NCBI RefSeq assembly: GCF_026913015.1
Contig: NZ_JAPTYD010000002.1
Coordinates: 1 to 64,000 of the forward strand
Length of the DNA: 64,000 nucleotides
Reading direction: 5' to 3'
DNA from: Paracoccus benzoatiresistens
Lineage (GTDB): Bacteria; Pseudomonadota; Alphaproteobacteria; Rhodobacterales; Rhodobacteraceae
Below are positions 25,773-34,166 of this stretch, in pieces. Position numbers and translations under genes: made by a program. Position 1 is the first letter of the stretch; each line of letters begins with the position of its first letter. The notes under the pieces are model-generated. The model ran no database searches, was not told the DNA's origin, and worked only from the letters and a program-made list of their open reading frames with translations.

Positions 25773-26198
25773 TCAGCCCCAAATCGCGGGGTCGGCCAGT
25801 TCGATCGAATTGCCCGCCGGATCGCGGACATAGACCGAGCGGGCGCCGTTCGGCCAATGGAAATCCGCCTCGATGGCGATGCCTTGGGCGGTCAGGTGGT
25901 CGCGCCAGGCATCCAGCCGGTCGGCGGCCACGGCCAGGCAGAAATGGCCGGGGCCGCGCGCGCCATGCGGGGGCACGGGCAGCCTTGCATCCGGCCGGGG
26001 CGGCTGTTCGGTAGCGGCGGGGTTGAAGACCAGCAGCACCTGCGAAGGCGTCACGCGAAAGAACACATGCCGGCCCGGCACGCTCTGGAATGGCTGCAAT
26101 CCCATCACGTCGCGCCAGAAGATCGTGGCCGCGTCAAGATCATCCGCGTAAAGCGCGGATTCCAGCGTGCCAAGCACAGGGGGCGTATGGCCGGTCAT
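25773..26198 (-). CDS. VOC family protein (glyoxalase/bleomycin resistance fold)
   Basis: A 141-residue single VOC-domain protein. Visible elements are ALYADDLDAATIFWRDVMGL at the start, a HFCLAVAADRLDAWRDHL middle and VYVRDPAGNSIELADP at the end, which supplies the usual metal-binding Glu. The substrate cannot be assigned. The start at 26198 is the ATG nearest to the domain; an upstream alternative at 26240 would add 14 residues of low similarity. It abuts the 3' end of the convergent hydrolase gene. Confidence 0.85.
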   Translation of the reverse strand: MTGHTPPVLGTLESALYADDLDAATIFWRDVMGLQPFQSVPGRHVFFRVTPSQVLLVFNPAATEQPPRPDARLPVPPHGARGPGHFCLAVAADRLDAWRDHLTAQGIAIEADFHWPNGARSVYVRDPAGNSIELADPAIWG

Positions 26199-26379
26199 CA
26201 GCCCAGCTTGCCACCGCCAGGGTCCAGGCGCAATCGTCACGCCAAAGTCACGGTCACGGGTTATCCATGGGTTATCGGACAGATTGGGGGCTTGCCAGAT
26301 CCCCGACGCGATATATAGTCGCAGTCATGGATCTGACGGGCGCCCCCGACCACCCCATGGGGGCAGACGGGAAGGCTGC

Positions 26380-26979
26380 ATGCTTGACAACCGACATCAG
26401 ACGGACTTTCGGACCCAGTTCGTGCGCGAGCCTGCAAGCCTGCGACACTATCCCGCGCTGGTGCTGAACGCGGATTACCGGCCCTTGTCCTACTACCCGC
26501 TGTCGCTCTGGCCCTGGCAAGAGGCGATAAAGGCGGCCTTCCTGGCCCGGGTGGACATCATCGCCGAATACGACGAGGTCGTCCGAAGTCAGCGACAGGC
26601 GTTCAAGCTGCCCTCGGTCGTCGTTCTGAAAGATTATGTCAAACCCCAGAAGCGCGTGGCATTCACGCGCTTCAATCTTTTTCTGCGGGACGAATTCTGC
26701 TGCCAGTATTGCGGGGCCAAGGGCGACCTGACCTTTGACCATGTGGTGCCCCGGTCGCGCGGCGGCGTCACCAGCTGGGACAATGTCGTGGCCGCCTGTT
26801 CGCCCTGCAACCTGCGCAAGGCCAACCGCAGCCTGCGCCATTCCGGCATGAGCCTGCGCCGCAAGCCGCGCCAGCCCAGTCCCGAGGAAATGCACGCGGC
26901 GGGGCGGCGCTTCCCCCCGAATCACCTGCACGACAGCTGGATGGATTTCCTTTACTGGGATGCCGAACTGGAAAGCTGA
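26380..26979 (+). CDS. HNH endonuclease
   Basis: A 199-residue HNH nuclease of the compact type common in alphaproteobacteria. The zinc and catalytic core reads CQYCGAKGDLTFDHVVPRS with RGGVTSWDNVVAACSPCNLR following: two CxxC-type pairs hold the structural zinc and DHVVPRSRGG holds the catalytic His. The N-terminal 90 residues (YPALVLNADYRPLSYYPLS) are conserved among these chromosomal copies. Its role is unknown; it is not next to restriction or phage genes here. The ATG at 26380 was chosen because the first conserved residues follow directly. Confidence 0.9.
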   Translation: MLDNRHQTDFRTQFVREPASLRHYPALVLNADYRPLSYYPLSLWPWQEAIKAAFLARVDIIAEYDEVVRSQRQAFKLPSVVVLKDYVKPQKRVAFTRFNLFLRDEFCCQYCGAKGDLTFDHVVPRSRGGVTSWDNVVAACSPCNLRKANRSLRHSGMSLRRKPRQPSPEEMHAAGRRFPPNHLHDSWMDFLYWDAELES

Positions 26980-26999
26980 GCGTCAGACAAGGCTGACCG

Positions 27000-27173
27000 T
27001 CAGGTGTCGTGGTCGTGCCGGTCGCCCTGGGACAGGTGCAGGGCAGCGGCGGCCGACAGCGCGACCATCGCCAGGATCACCATCGGCGCAGTGGCCGAAA
27101 AGGCCGCCCACAGCGTCAGGGCGGCGACAAGGATGACTGCGACGATCAGGACCAGGAAGTGCGGCAGGGGCAT
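27000..27173 (-). CDS. Small membrane protein with His/Asp-rich tail
   Basis: A 57-residue protein with two hydrophobic helices (about 5-24 and 28-47) and a short polar tail, QGDRHDHDT. No family recognised. GAGGAG lies about 10 bp upstream of the ATG at 27173. An alternative start at 27197 adds 8 basic residues. It lies downstream of dapA on the same strand, with 112 bp between. Its size and tail suggest a genuine small protein, but it could be spurious. Confidence 0.55.
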   Translation of the reverse strand: MPLPHFLVLIVAVILVAALTLWAAFSATAPMVILAMVALSAAAALHLSQGDRHDHDT

Positions 27174-27285
27174 GGCATGGCGTCTCCTCGACTTCAATAT
27201 GGGACGAAGAAGCCGCTTTGAAAAGACAATGCGGAAAATGCGCGCGAAATTGCCGCGCGGTCACGTCACGGCCGGCGGAAAGCCC

Positions 27286-28161
27286 TCAGATCAGGCCCGC
27301 ATGTTCCAGCGCGGCGTCGATCAGGCGGCGGGTCGGATCGGTCAGCGGCACCAGCGGCAGGCGGACGCGTTCGTCGCACAGGCCAAGGCGCGACATGGCG
27401 TATTTGGCGCCGACCAGGCCCGGTTCGCAGAAGATCGCGACATGCAGGGGCATCAGCCGGTCCTGGTATTCCAGCGCCTTGGCATAATCGCCGGCCAGCG
27501 TCGCCTCCTGGAACTCGGCGCAGAGCTTCGGCGCGACATTGGCCGTGACGCTGATGCAGCCCACGCCGCCATGCGCGTTGAAGCCAAGGGCGGTCGCGTC
27601 CTCGCCCGACAGCTGCACGAAATCCGTCCCGCAGGTGATGCGCTGCTGGCTGACGCGCTCCAGCTTGCCGGTCGCGTCCTTGACGCCGATGATCGTGGGC
27701 AGCTTGGCCAGTTCGCCCATCGTTTCCGGCGTCATGTCGATGACCGACCGGCCCGGAATGTTGTAGATGATGATCGGCAGGTCCGAGGCCTCGGCCAGGG
27801 CCGTGTAATGGGCGATCAGACCCGCCTGCGTCGGCTTGTTGTAATAGGGCGTGACGACCAGCGCGGCGTCGGCGCCGACCTCGGCCGCGTGGCGGATCAG
27901 GCCGATCCCTTCGCGGGTCGAGTTCGACCCCGCCCCCGCGATGACCGGAATGCGGCCTGCGACGGCCTTGACGACCTCCTCGATCACCATGCGGTGCTCG
28001 TCATGGGTGAGCGTCGGGCTTTCGCCGGTGGTGCCCACCGGCACCAGCCCGTGGCTGCCCTGGTCGATATGCCAGTCGACCAGTTTCTTCAGCGTGTCCA
28101 GATCCAGTTCGCCGTCCGACGTGAACGGCGTGACCAGTGCGGGCAGGGATCCCTTGAACAT
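27286..28161 (-). CDS. dapA: 4-hydroxy-tetrahydrodipicolinate synthase
   Basis: A 291-residue TIM-barrel class I aldolase. It condenses pyruvate with aspartate semialdehyde in lysine and diaminopimelate synthesis. The GTTGES motif is at residues 43-48. The catalytic set Thr44, Thr45, Tyr107, Tyr133, Arg138 and Schiff-base Lys161 all fall at the same numbers as in E. coli DapA. Length also matches. The ATG at 28161 starts a typical [14 protein letters not shown] candidate promoter is at 28198-28226. It is divergent from a lytic transglycosylase gene, pairing wall-precursor synthesis with wall turnover. Confidence 0.97.
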   Translation of the reverse strand: MFKGSLPALVTPFTSDGELDLDTLKKLVDWHIDQGSHGLVPVGTTGESPTLTHDEHRMVIEEVVKAVAGRIPVIAGAGSNSTREGIGLIRHAAEVGADAALVVTPYYNKPTQAGLIAHYTALAEASDLPIIIYNIPGRSVIDMTPETMGELAKLPTIIGVKDATGKLERVSQQRITCGTDFVQLSGEDATALGFNAHGGVGCISVTANVAPKLCAEFQEATLAGDYAKALEYQDRLMPLHVAIFCEPGLVGAKYAMSRLGLCDERVRLPLVPLTDPTRRLIDAALEHAGLI

Positions 28162-28197
28162 GACACGCTTCCTTGCAGGTGATATGGATTGCGCGCC

Positions 28198-28226
28198 TGA
28201 TTAGCGGGGCAAGCGGAACTTGCCAA
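28198..28226 (-). promoter_or_regulatory. dapA: Candidate sigma-70 promoter of dapA, with an inverted repeat
   Basis: On the minus strand TTGGCA (28226-28221) and TAATCA (28203-28198) are separated by exactly 17 bp, giving a good -35/-10 pair about 35 bp before the dapA start. The interval also contains an inverted repeat, GGCAAG-CGGAA-CTTGCC (28208-28224), overlapping the -35 box, which could be an operator. Confidence 0.5.
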
Positions 28227-28272
28227 GGTTGTGAATTGCGTCATCGGTGCATGGCGGCGACACAGGGTGGTG

Positions 28273-30327
28273 ATGCGACTTCTGCGCGACATGCTGACCG
28301 TTGGGCTTCTGGTGCTTGCCCCTCTTGCCCCCGCCCGGGCCGAGGATGCGGGCGCGATGGCGCTGGCCTTGTCGGCGGCGGATGCGCGCGATTGGGTCAC
28401 CGCGCGCGATGCCGCCCGCCGGTCGGGCCCCATGGCCGAGGCCCTGGTCGGCTGGCAGGCGCTGCGCGCCGGTCACGGCGCCATTGGCGATTACATCGAC
28501 TTTGCGCGGGCCTATGGCGACTGGCCGGGGCTGGCCCTGCTGCGCGAACGGGGCGACGCGAAGCTGCGCCCCGACCTGCCCGCGCAGGACATCCGCGACT
28601 GGTTCGGCGACCGTTTGCCCGAGACCTTGGTGGCCGAGCGCGCCTTTCTGGCGACGCTGGATGCCAAGGCGGCGCAGGCCGAACGCGCGCGGTTCTGGAC
28701 CGAGACGCCCCTGACGGCGCCCGAGGAAGCGGCCTTCCTGGCAGAGCACGGCGCCGAACTGGCACCCCTGATGACCACGCGCGCCGTGGCGATGCTGGAC
28801 CGGCAGGAATGGGCACAGGCCGAACGCCTGCTGCCCCGGCTGCCCGAACCCGACCGCCCCCTGCTGGCCGCGCGCATCGCGCTGCAGGCCGGGCGGGCCG
28901 GCGTGGATGACCTGATCCTGGCCCTGCCCGCTGCCCTCCGCAACGATCCGGGCCTGGCCATGGACCGCTTCCTGTGGCGGGTCCGCGCCAAGCAGCACGA
29001 GGGCGCGCAGGCGCTGATGCTGGAGGTCTCGACCACCGCAAAGGCGTTGCGCGATCCGGCAACTTGGGCCTCGATGCGCGTGGACTACGCCCGCATGGCG
29101 ATGCGCAACGGCGACTGGCAGCGGGCCGAGGCCCTGGCCCGGTCGCATTTCCTGCCGCCCGACAACCGCCACTACGCGGACCTGGAATGGCTGGCGGGCT
29201 TTGCCGCGCTGAAGCAGGGGGCGGCGGATCGGGCACTGGCGCATTTCCGGCATCTGGAAACGGTGGTCGGCAGCCAGATCAGCAAGTCGCGCGCCTTCTA
29301 CTGGCAGGGCCGCGCCCATCAGGCGCTTGGCGACGGGCGGGCGGCGGATGCGGCCCATGCGCAGGCGGCGCTGATGCCCGGCACCTATTACGGCCAGCTT
29401 GCCGCCGAACGGATCGGCGCGACGATGCCCGCCGATTATGCCACCCCTGCCCCCCTGCCCGACTGGCGCCGCTCGCCCATAAGCGAAAGCAGCGTCTTCC
29501 AGGCCGGCCTGTGGCTTCTGGCCACCGGCCGTCCGGACGAGGCGCAGCGGTTCCTGCTGCACCTGTCGGAAACCGCCCACCCGCAGGACACGCTGCGCAT
29601 GGCCCGCCTGATGGCCGAGGCGGAGATGCCTTGGCACTCGCTGCGGCTGTCCAAGCGCGCCGCCGACAAGGGGCTCATCCACCCCGGCGCGCATTTCCCG
29701 CTGAACGGGCTTCAGGATGCCGACCTTGTGGTGCCGCCGGAACTGGCGCTGTCGATCGCCCGGCAGGAATCCGAATTCAACCCTGCCGCCCGCAGCCCCG
29801 TGGGCGCGCGCGGGCTGATGCAGGTGATGCCAGAAACGGCCAGGCAGATGGCGCGCGAGATCCGCGAGCCTTTCGATGTCGCCCGGCTGACGACCGACGG
29901 GGCCTATAACGCCCGGCTCGGCGCGGCCTATCTGGCGGGACTGCGCAACCGCTTCGGGGCGTCCACGGCGCTGACGGCGTCAGGCTATAACGCGGGACCG
30001 GGGCGTCCGGCGCGCTGGCTGCGCGATTTCGGCGACCTGCGCCGCGGTGCCGACCCGGTGGAATGGGTCGAGCTGATCCCCTTCGACGAAACCCGCAACT
30101 ATGTCATGCGCGTCACCGAGGCGATGCCGGTCTATCGCGCCCGCATCCTGGGCCGTCCCGCCCCCATCGTCCCCACCTGGGACCTGACCGGAGGCGGGCT
30201 GATGCCGCCCCCCGTGGCGCGGCTGACGCTGGCGCTGTCGGCCCGGCCCCTGGCAAAGCCCTTCATCGGGCCGATGCTGCCCGAAGGCTGGAAGCCGGTG
30301 GCGGTGGAAGCGTCGGCCATCCGGTAG
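28273..30327 (+). CDS. Soluble lytic murein transglycosylase (Slt70-like)
   Basis: A 684-residue periplasmic enzyme. Residues 1-22 form a Sec signal peptide ending PARA-ED. A long alpha-helical superhelical region (about 25-470) resembles the U and L domains of Slt70. The catalytic lysozyme-like domain has ALSIARQESEFNPAARSPVG with catalytic Glu at about residue 499, then GARGLMQVMPETARQMA and ASGYNAGPGRPARW. It cleaves peptidoglycan to 1,6-anhydro-muropeptides. The ATG at 28273 opens the signal peptide. Its stop TAG is the first base triplet of the twin-hairpin element downstream. Confidence 0.94.
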   Translation: MRLLRDMLTVGLLVLAPLAPARAEDAGAMALALSAADARDWVTARDAARRSGPMAEALVGWQALRAGHGAIGDYIDFARAYGDWPGLALLRERGDAKLRPDLPAQDIRDWFGDRLPETLVAERAFLATLDAKAAQAERARFWTETPLTAPEEAAFLAEHGAELAPLMTTRAVAMLDRQEWAQAERLLPRLPEPDRPLLAARIALQAGRAGVDDLILALPAALRNDPGLAMDRFLWRVRAKQHEGAQALMLEVSTTAKALRDPATWASMRVDYARMAMRNGDWQRAEALARSHFLPPDNRHYADLEWLAGFAALKQGAADRALAHFRHLETVVGSQISKSRAFYWQGRAHQALGDGRAADAAHAQAALMPGTYYGQLAAERIGATMPADYATPAPLPDWRRSPISESSVFQAGLWLLATGRPDEAQRFLLHLSETAHPQDTLRMARLMAEAEMPWHSLRLSKRAADKGLIHPGAHFPLNGLQDADLVVPPELALSIARQESEFNPAARSPVGARGLMQVMPETARQMAREIREPFDVARLTTDGAYNARLGAAYLAGLRNRFGASTALTASGYNAGPGRPARWLRDFGDLRRGADPVEWVELIPFDETRNYVMRVTEAMPVYRARILGRPAPIVPTWDLTGGGLMPPPVARLTLALSARPLAKPFIGPMLPEGWKPVAVEASAIR

Positions 30328-30387
30328 GGTGCGTGCTGGCACGCACCGAAGGCGTGCGGCCCTTGGTGCCTGCCCGCAGGCACCCTA
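30325..30387. repeat. Twin-hairpin palindromic element between convergent genes
   Basis: The 63-bp element begins TAGGGTGC and ends GCACCCTA, so its ends are inverted repeats. It holds two perfect hairpins, each with a 9-bp stem and a 2-nt loop. One is GGTGCGTGC-TG-GCACGCACC (30328-30347) and the other is GGTGCCTGC-CC-GCAGGCACC (30365-30384), with 17 nt between. The terminal TAG on each strand is the stop codon of the neighbouring gene: the transglycosylase at 30325 and the EamA gene at 30387. It probably also ends transcription in both directions. Similar palindromes occur in related genomes as I recall, but I could not check. Confidence 0.75.
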
Positions 30388-31326
30388 CGTGCCCTTCACC
30401 CGAGCCCGCCACAACGTGAACAGTCCAGCCGCCACGACGATGGCCGTGCCGAGGACCACGTTCATGTGCAGCGCCTCGCCGAAGACCATCACGCCGATGA
30501 GGCTGACCCAGACCAGTTGCGTATAGGCGAAGGGTTGCAGGGCGGATGCCTCGGCCAGTTCATAGGCGCGGATCAGCAGGTAATGCGACACCAGCCCGCA
30601 GACGCAGAGCAGCCCCATCCAGATCCAGTCGGCCGGGGCCAGCCATTCCCACTGGCCGATGCCCAGCACGGTTACGGTGGCCGCGCCCGCAATGCCTGTC
30701 CAGAAAAAGCTGACCTGCGCCGGATCGTCGCGCGCCACATGCCGCGTCAACAGGCCATAAAGCGCGAACAGCAGGGCCGAGGCAAAGGCCAGGACCGAGC
30801 CGAGGTTCAGCACCGCGCTGCCGGGCTGCAGGATGATCACGATGCCGACAAAGCCCACGCCGATCGCCGTCCAGCGCCGCCAGCCGACCCTTTCGCCCAG
30901 GATCGGGCCGGACAGGGCCGCTATCAGCAGCGGATAGGCGGTGAAGATCGCATGGGTGCCGACCAGGCCAAGGCGCACGAAGGCCTCGACCATCAGCGTC
31001 GTCTCGAGGACCAGGATCGCGCCGCGCAGGATCTGCGTCTTGGGCCGCCTGGTGCGAATGGCGCGCCGCAGCCCGCCCGGCTGGCGCGAGACCATGGCGA
31101 TCACGAACAGCGCAAAGAACCAGTACCGCAGCATGACAACCAGCACCGGCGGGTATTCCGATCCCAGCATCCGCGAAAACGCGTCCTGCATCGCGAAGAT
31201 GAAGCTGGTCGCGCACATCAGCGCGATGGCAAGCCCGGTCCGGTCCGTCCTGCCGCCGAAGGACCTGGGCGCAGCGGCGGGCGGCGCCGGGGCGGCATAA
31301 GGCTGGCTGTTCTGGTCGTTCGGCAT
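30385..31326 (-). CDS. EamA/DMT family transporter
   Basis: A 313-residue inner-membrane protein with about ten transmembrane helices in two EamA repeats. The first 27 residues are polar and Pro/Ala-rich (MPNDQNSQPYAAPAPPAA). Repeat 1 contains ALMCATSFIFAMQDAFSRML, and repeat 2 contains LLFALYGLLTRHVA with the later FAYTQLVWVSLIGVMVFGEA typical of drug/metabolite exporters. Substrate unknown. The ATG at 31326 precedes the polar tail. The stop lies in the twin-hairpin element. Confidence 0.9.
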   Translation of the reverse strand: MPNDQNSQPYAAPAPPAAAPRSFGGRTDRTGLAIALMCATSFIFAMQDAFSRMLGSEYPPVLVVMLRYWFFALFVIAMVSRQPGGLRRAIRTRRPKTQILRGAILVLETTLMVEAFVRLGLVGTHAIFTAYPLLIAALSGPILGERVGWRRWTAIGVGFVGIVIILQPGSAVLNLGSVLAFASALLFALYGLLTRHVARDDPAQVSFFWTGIAGAATVTVLGIGQWEWLAPADWIWMGLLCVCGLVSHYLLIRAYELAEASALQPFAYTQLVWVSLIGVMVFGEALHMNVVLGTAIVVAAGLFTLWRARVKGT

Positions 31327-31405
31327 GGCGGCTCCGTGGATGGTTCCGCCATGCGCCTGTTTCTGCCGCAAGGTCAAGGCAAGCCCGCCTTGCACGGCCT
31401 GCAAA

Positions 31406-32194
31406 TCAGTCCCGCGTGCGGATGACCTTGGCCAGGGGCTCGAACACCTGGGTATTGGCGGCGATCAGGCGCCCCGATTCCAGCGGGTCGTCGCCGTCGC
31501 GGATGCCTTCGACAAAGCCGCCGGCCTCGCGCACCATCAGGATGCCCGCCGCCACGTCCCAGGGCTTGTTGCCCCGCTCCCAATAGCCGTCGTATCGCCC
31601 TGCGGCGACATAGGCGAGGTCCAGCGCCGCCGAACCCAGCCTGCGAACGCCGGCCGTCAGCGGCATCAGCCGCGCCAGATCCTGCAGGGCGGCAGGCAGC
31701 GGGCCGCGTCCCGCGAAGGGAATGCCCGTGGCAAACAGCGATTCGTCCAGCCGGCGCCGCCCCGAAACACGCAGCCGCTGGTCGTTCATGAAGGCCCCGG
31801 CCCCCTTCTCGGCCACGAAAAGCTCGTCCTTGGCGGCGTCGAAGATGACGGCGGCGACGATTTCCTTCTTGTGCTCCAGCGCGATGCTGACCGCCCAGTG
31901 CGGCAGGCCATGGAGAAAGTTGGTGGTGCCGTCCAGGGGATCGACGATCCAGCGACGGGTCGGATCCTCGCCCGCATCCTCGCCGGTTTCCTCGCCCAGC
32001 CAGCCATAGTTCGGACGCGCGCCGCGCAGTTCCTCCTTGATGATCCGCTCGGCTTCCTGGTCGGCGCGGCTGACGAAATCGCCCGCGCCCTTGACGCTGA
32101 CCTGAAGGTTCTCGACCTCGCGGAAATCCTTGACGAGGCTGCGCCCGGCCTTGCGGGCGGCCTTGATCATGACGTTCAGGTTGGCGCTTGCCAT
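31406..32194 (-). CDS. suhB: Inositol monophosphatase family protein (SuhB-like)
   Basis: A 262-residue Mg-dependent phosphatase. The metal sites are visible: WLGEETGED, then IVDPLDGTTNFLHGLPHWAV (residues about 84-103), and late GNKPWDVAAGILMVREAGG (about 210). The first ATG gives MASANLNVMIKAARKAGRSL, the usual N-terminus. The family hydrolyses inositol-1-phosphate, and in bacteria SuhB also takes part in rRNA antitermination. Which role dominates here is not shown by the sequence. Confidence 0.9.
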   Translation of the reverse strand: MASANLNVMIKAARKAGRSLVKDFREVENLQVSVKGAGDFVSRADQEAERIIKEELRGARPNYGWLGEETGEDAGEDPTRRWIVDPLDGTTNFLHGLPHWAVSIALEHKKEIVAAVIFDAAKDELFVAEKGAGAFMNDQRLRVSGRRRLDESLFATGIPFAGRGPLPAALQDLARLMPLTAGVRRLGSAALDLAYVAAGRYDGYWERGNKPWDVAAGILMVREAGGFVEGIRDGDDPLESGRLIAANTQVFEPLAKVIRTRD

Positions 32195-32265
32195 CGAATA
32201 CTCCGGGAAACAGGGGATGGAGGCGTCATAGGGGCAAGCGGGGGGAATGTGAAGCGAAAGGGGCG

Positions 32266-33180
32266 TTACGCTGCTGCGCCCCGCAACATCCGCAAGGGCT
32301 CGGTCCGCGACAAGCGCAGGACATGGGCCATGTAGGGCTGGTTCAGATCCTCGGCCCGCACGGCGGCGTAAAGGCGCCGGATGATGCCGCCGCGCGTCAG
32401 GGGAAGCATGGCGATTTCCGCATTGGCCGATTCCCGGCGCAGCACCCAGTCGGGCATCACCGCCACGCCCCGCCCGGATGCGACCAGCATCAGCGACACG
32501 GCGGTCAGTTCCACGGTTCGCTGCTGGGCGGGTTCGATCCCCGCAGGCGTCAGGAACTGGCTGAAGACATCCAGCCGCGCCCGGTCCATCGGATAGGTGA
32601 TCAGTGTTTCCCCCGCCAGGTCGGTCGGATCGGCATAGCCCTTGGCGACCAGGGGGTGATCCGCCGGCACCACCAGCGTCGGGGAATAGTCGAACAGCGG
32701 CTGATAGGTCACGCCCGCCATCTCCTCGGGGTCGGACGAGATGACCAGGTCGACCTCTTGCCGCGCCAGCGCAGGCAACGCGCCGAAGGCAAGGCGCTGG
32801 CGGATGTCCAGGTCCACCTCGGGCCAGGAGCGGCGGAAGAGGTCGAGGACCGGCAAAAGCCAGTCGAAGCAGGCGTGGCATTCCATGGCGATATGCAGCC
32901 GCCCGATGCGGCCCGCCTCGACGCCCTTGAACTCGGCCTCGGTGGCGGCGACCAGCGGCAGCACCTGCTCGGCCAGCCGCAGCAGGCGCATCCCCGCGGG
33001 CGACAGGCGCATGGGCTTGGCGCGGCGGACGAACAGATCCACCCCGGCCTGCTCCTCCAGCGCCTTGACCTGATGGGACAGGGCCGACTGGGTGATGTTC
33101 AGAACCTCGGCCGCGCGGGCGAGGCCGCCTTGTTCGTGGATGGCGCGGACGGTGCGCAGGTGGCGCAGTTCCAGATGCAT
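32266..33180 (-). CDS. metR: LysR family regulator MetR
   Basis: A 304-residue LysR-type activator. The HTH reads LNITQSALSHQVKALEEQAG (about 28-47). The effector domain has IAMECHACFDWLLPVLDLF, LVISSDPEE, and ETLITYPMDRARLDVFSQFL, which track E. coli MetR well. MetR activates methionine genes with homocysteine as co-effector. It is divergent from metF over a 90-bp intergenic region, the classical arrangement. A possible binding site is at 33201-33211. Confidence 0.92.
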   Translation of the reverse strand: MHLELRHLRTVRAIHEQGGLARAAEVLNITQSALSHQVKALEEQAGVDLFVRRAKPMRLSPAGMRLLRLAEQVLPLVAATEAEFKGVEAGRIGRLHIAMECHACFDWLLPVLDLFRRSWPEVDLDIRQRLAFGALPALARQEVDLVISSDPEEMAGVTYQPLFDYSPTLVVPADHPLVAKGYADPTDLAGETLITYPMDRARLDVFSQFLTPAGIEPAQQRTVELTAVSLMLVASGRGVAVMPDWVLRRESANAEIAMLPLTRGGIIRRLYAAVRAEDLNQPYMAHVLRLSRTEPLRMLRGAAA

Positions 33181-33200
33181 GGTGAGCGTGACTCATGTTG

Positions 33201-33211
33201 ATCTTGAAGAT
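33201..33211. promoter_or_regulatory. Candidate MetR operator in the metR/metF intergenic region
   Basis: ATCTTGAAGAT is a perfect odd-length palindrome (ATCTT-G-AAGAT) near the middle of the 90-bp metR-metF gap. The surrounding TGTTGATCTTGAAGATTA contains LysR-style T-N11-A spacing. The canonical enteric MetR box TGAA-N5-TTCA is not present exactly, so the assignment is tentative. Confidence 0.35.
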
Positions 33212-33270
33212 TATGAATTTGTCTCACGGCCGACCCTATGGCACAAGCGCCGAAAGTCAAAGGAATCGCC

Positions 33271-34143
33271 ATGTCCCGCCCCAAGATCAGCTTCGAGTTC
33301 TTTCCGCCGAAGACGCTGGATGCGTCCTTCCGGCTGTGGGAAACCGCGCGGGCGCTGGCGCCGCTGGCGCCCGACTTCGTGTCCGTCACCTATGGCGCGG
33401 GCGGCACGACCCGCAAGCTGACGCACGAGGCGGTGACGACCATCAACCGCCATTACGGCATCCCTGTCGCCGCCCACCTGACCTGCGTCGAGGCCACGCG
33501 CGGTGAGACGATGGAGATCGTGCAGTCCTATGCCGATGCAGGGATTCGGGAAATCGTGGCCCTGCGCGGCGACGCGCCCAAGGGCCAGGACCGCTTCACC
33601 CCCCATCCCGAGGGCTTTGCCAATTCCGTTGAGCTGATCGAGGCGATCGCCGCGCGGGGCGACATGACCATCCGCGTCGGCGCCTATCCCGAACCGCACC
33701 CGGACAGCAGCAGCCCGGATGCGGATGTCTACTGGCTGAAGCGCAAGATCGACGCGGGCGCGACCAGTGCGATGACGCAGTTCTTCTTCGATGCGGACAC
33801 CTTCTTCCGCTTCCGCGACAAATGCGCGGTGGCCGGCATCGACGCGCCGATCATCCCCGGCATCCTGCCGATCCAGGGTTGGGCCGGGGCCAAGCGCTTT
33901 GCCGCGACCTGCGGCACCAGCGTGCCGGCCTGGGCCGAGGAGGCCTTTTCCAAGGCCGCAGCCGAAGGCCCCGCGGCGGAACGCGCGCTGGCCGAAGAGG
34001 TCTGCGTCGCCCTGTGCCGCAAGCTGCTGGACGGCGGCGCGGACCGGCTGCATTTCTATACGCTGAACCGGCCCGAACTGACGCTGGCGGTGTGTTCGGC
34101 GCTTGGGGTCGAGCCGGTGCGCGACCTGGGCGCGGTGGCATAA
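33271..34143 (+). CDS. metF: 5,10-methylenetetrahydrofolate reductase
   Basis: A 290-residue FAD enzyme that reduces methylene-THF to methyl-THF for methionine synthesis. It shows ISFEFFPPKTLDASFRLW at the start, SVTYGAGGTTRKLTHEA (catalytic Glu in FEFFPPK and the Gly-rich loop), and ALRGDAPKGQDRF. A QFFFDADTF segment and the end HFYTLNRPELTLAVCSALG are also MetF-like. An AAAGGAATCGCC site precedes the ATG. It is divergent from metR and ends at a strong terminator. Confidence 0.97.
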   Translation: MSRPKISFEFFPPKTLDASFRLWETARALAPLAPDFVSVTYGAGGTTRKLTHEAVTTINRHYGIPVAAHLTCVEATRGETMEIVQSYADAGIREIVALRGDAPKGQDRFTPHPEGFANSVELIEAIAARGDMTIRVGAYPEPHPDSSSPDADVYWLKRKIDAGATSAMTQFFFDADTFFRFRDKCAVAGIDAPIIPGILPIQGWAGAKRFAATCGTSVPAWAEEAFSKAAAEGPAAERALAEEVCVALCRKLLDGGADRLHFYTLNRPELTLAVCSALGVEPVRDLGAVA

Positions 34144-34166
34144 AAGGGGCTGTTGCCCCTTTTTTT
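34142..34166. terminator. Bidirectional intrinsic terminator between metF and the decarboxylase gene
   Basis: AAAAGGGGC pairs with GCCCCTTTT around a short TGTT loop and is followed by a run of T. The A-run on the left provides the T-run for the opposite strand. The metF stop TAA lies at its left edge and the convergent decarboxylase TAA (34167-34165) at its right edge, so both transcripts can end here. Confidence 0.85.

Noticed and set aside
26380..26979. HNH endonuclease as part of a restriction, CRISPR or phage defence system
   Set aside because: No neighbouring methylase, helicase, integrase or repeats were seen, and compact HNH genes of this type are common single chromosomal genes in alphaproteobacteria.
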